Of a stretch of 64,000 nt of DNA, positions 63,974 to 64,000 are shown piece after piece. The position numbers and the translations under genes were made by a program. Location of the stretch: the NCBI GenBank assembly GCA_050486445.1, contig JBJHDH010000011.1, positions 16,433-80,432 on the forward strand, in the 5' to 3' direction. Position 1 is the first letter of the stretch. Every line of letters starts with the position of its first letter. This DNA comes from Euryhalocaulis sp050486445. Its GTDB lineage: Bacteria; Pseudomonadota; Alphaproteobacteria; Caulobacterales; Maricaulaceae. The notes under the pieces were generated by a model. That model saw nothing but the letters and a program-made list of their open reading frames with translations, was not told where the DNA came from and made no database searches.

Positions 63974-64000
63974 ATGGCGCGTCCGGCGAAGGGTCAGATC
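63974..64000 (+). CDS. start of a CDS cut by the window edge
   Basis: An ATG at 63974 is preceded by GGGAGGGAG at good spacing and opens nine codons, MARPAKGQI, before the window ends. Many phage-type integrases begin with a similar MARPAKG-like basic segment, which would fit an island border, but nine residues cannot establish this. Confidence 0.4.

Overview
The window is high-GC chromosomal DNA of an alphaproteobacterium, most likely from the Caulobacterales/Maricaulales-Hyphomonadaceae or Parvularculales side. The evidence is gene order and content: tig-clpP-clpX, DUF502-recG with sdhE-mfd, aroQ-accB-accC-aat-DUF2155-NDUFA12, mreBCD-mrdA-rodA, a TipN-like coiled-coil protein, many GTG/TTG starts and many palindromic intergenic repeats. 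No species can be named from sequence alone. No rRNA, CRISPR array or complete insertion sequence was seen.

Layout. 1-3.4 kb: protein quality control (clpX cut by the window edge, clpP, tig), with an unannotated 40-codon membrane ORF after tig. 3.5-12.3 kb: tRNA-Leu(UAG), a HEAT-like protein, the repair helicases mfd and recG, sdhE, a secF without secD beside it, and a DUF502 protein. 12.3-22.8 kb: a DUF3089 protein lacking its nucleophile, a glycine-zipper lipoprotein, a hybrid histidine kinase, the Ku/LigD end-joining pair, a ferredoxin-NADP reductase, an orphan Hpt protein and two secreted low-complexity proteins. 22.9-31.5 kb: lactate permease, a 1-kb AT-richer islet bounded by a copy of the tRNA-Lys 3' end, a candidate small RNA, a transglutaminase-like protein, and FahA/MaiA-type enzymes of aromatic degradation. 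31.5-43.5 kb: tandem hairpins, a Tat-exported SDR, the TipN-like protein, an Mla-type lipid transport operon, a dipeptide epimerase facing an MFS transporter, a peptidase and a second Hpt protein. 43.5-61.1 kb: the rod-shape cluster, miaA/serB head to head, a BepA-like protease, a DsbA-like lipoprotein, thiSG, the acc cluster and a second hybrid kinase.

61.1-64 kb is the accessory end. A free-standing homologue of the C-terminus of B12-dependent ribonucleotide reductase (TSCPD domain plus zinc ribbon) sits behind a palindrome matching the NrdR box. Convergent to it, and overlapping it by 68 bp, is an AT-rich anti-phage dCTP deaminase (AvcD/DcdV type). Its last ~18 codons are read from the antisense strand of the ribonucleotide-reductase-like gene, which looks like an insertion scar. 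Starting 34 bp from the deaminase start, in the opposite direction, is a 53-aa ORF that could be its partner or regulator. This deaminase, small ORF and RNR-like arrangement is the best candidate for an unusual system here.

No gene-free stretch exceeds 300 bases. The longest (25755-26038, 40945-41240, 63680-63973, 19523-19793) are described individually.
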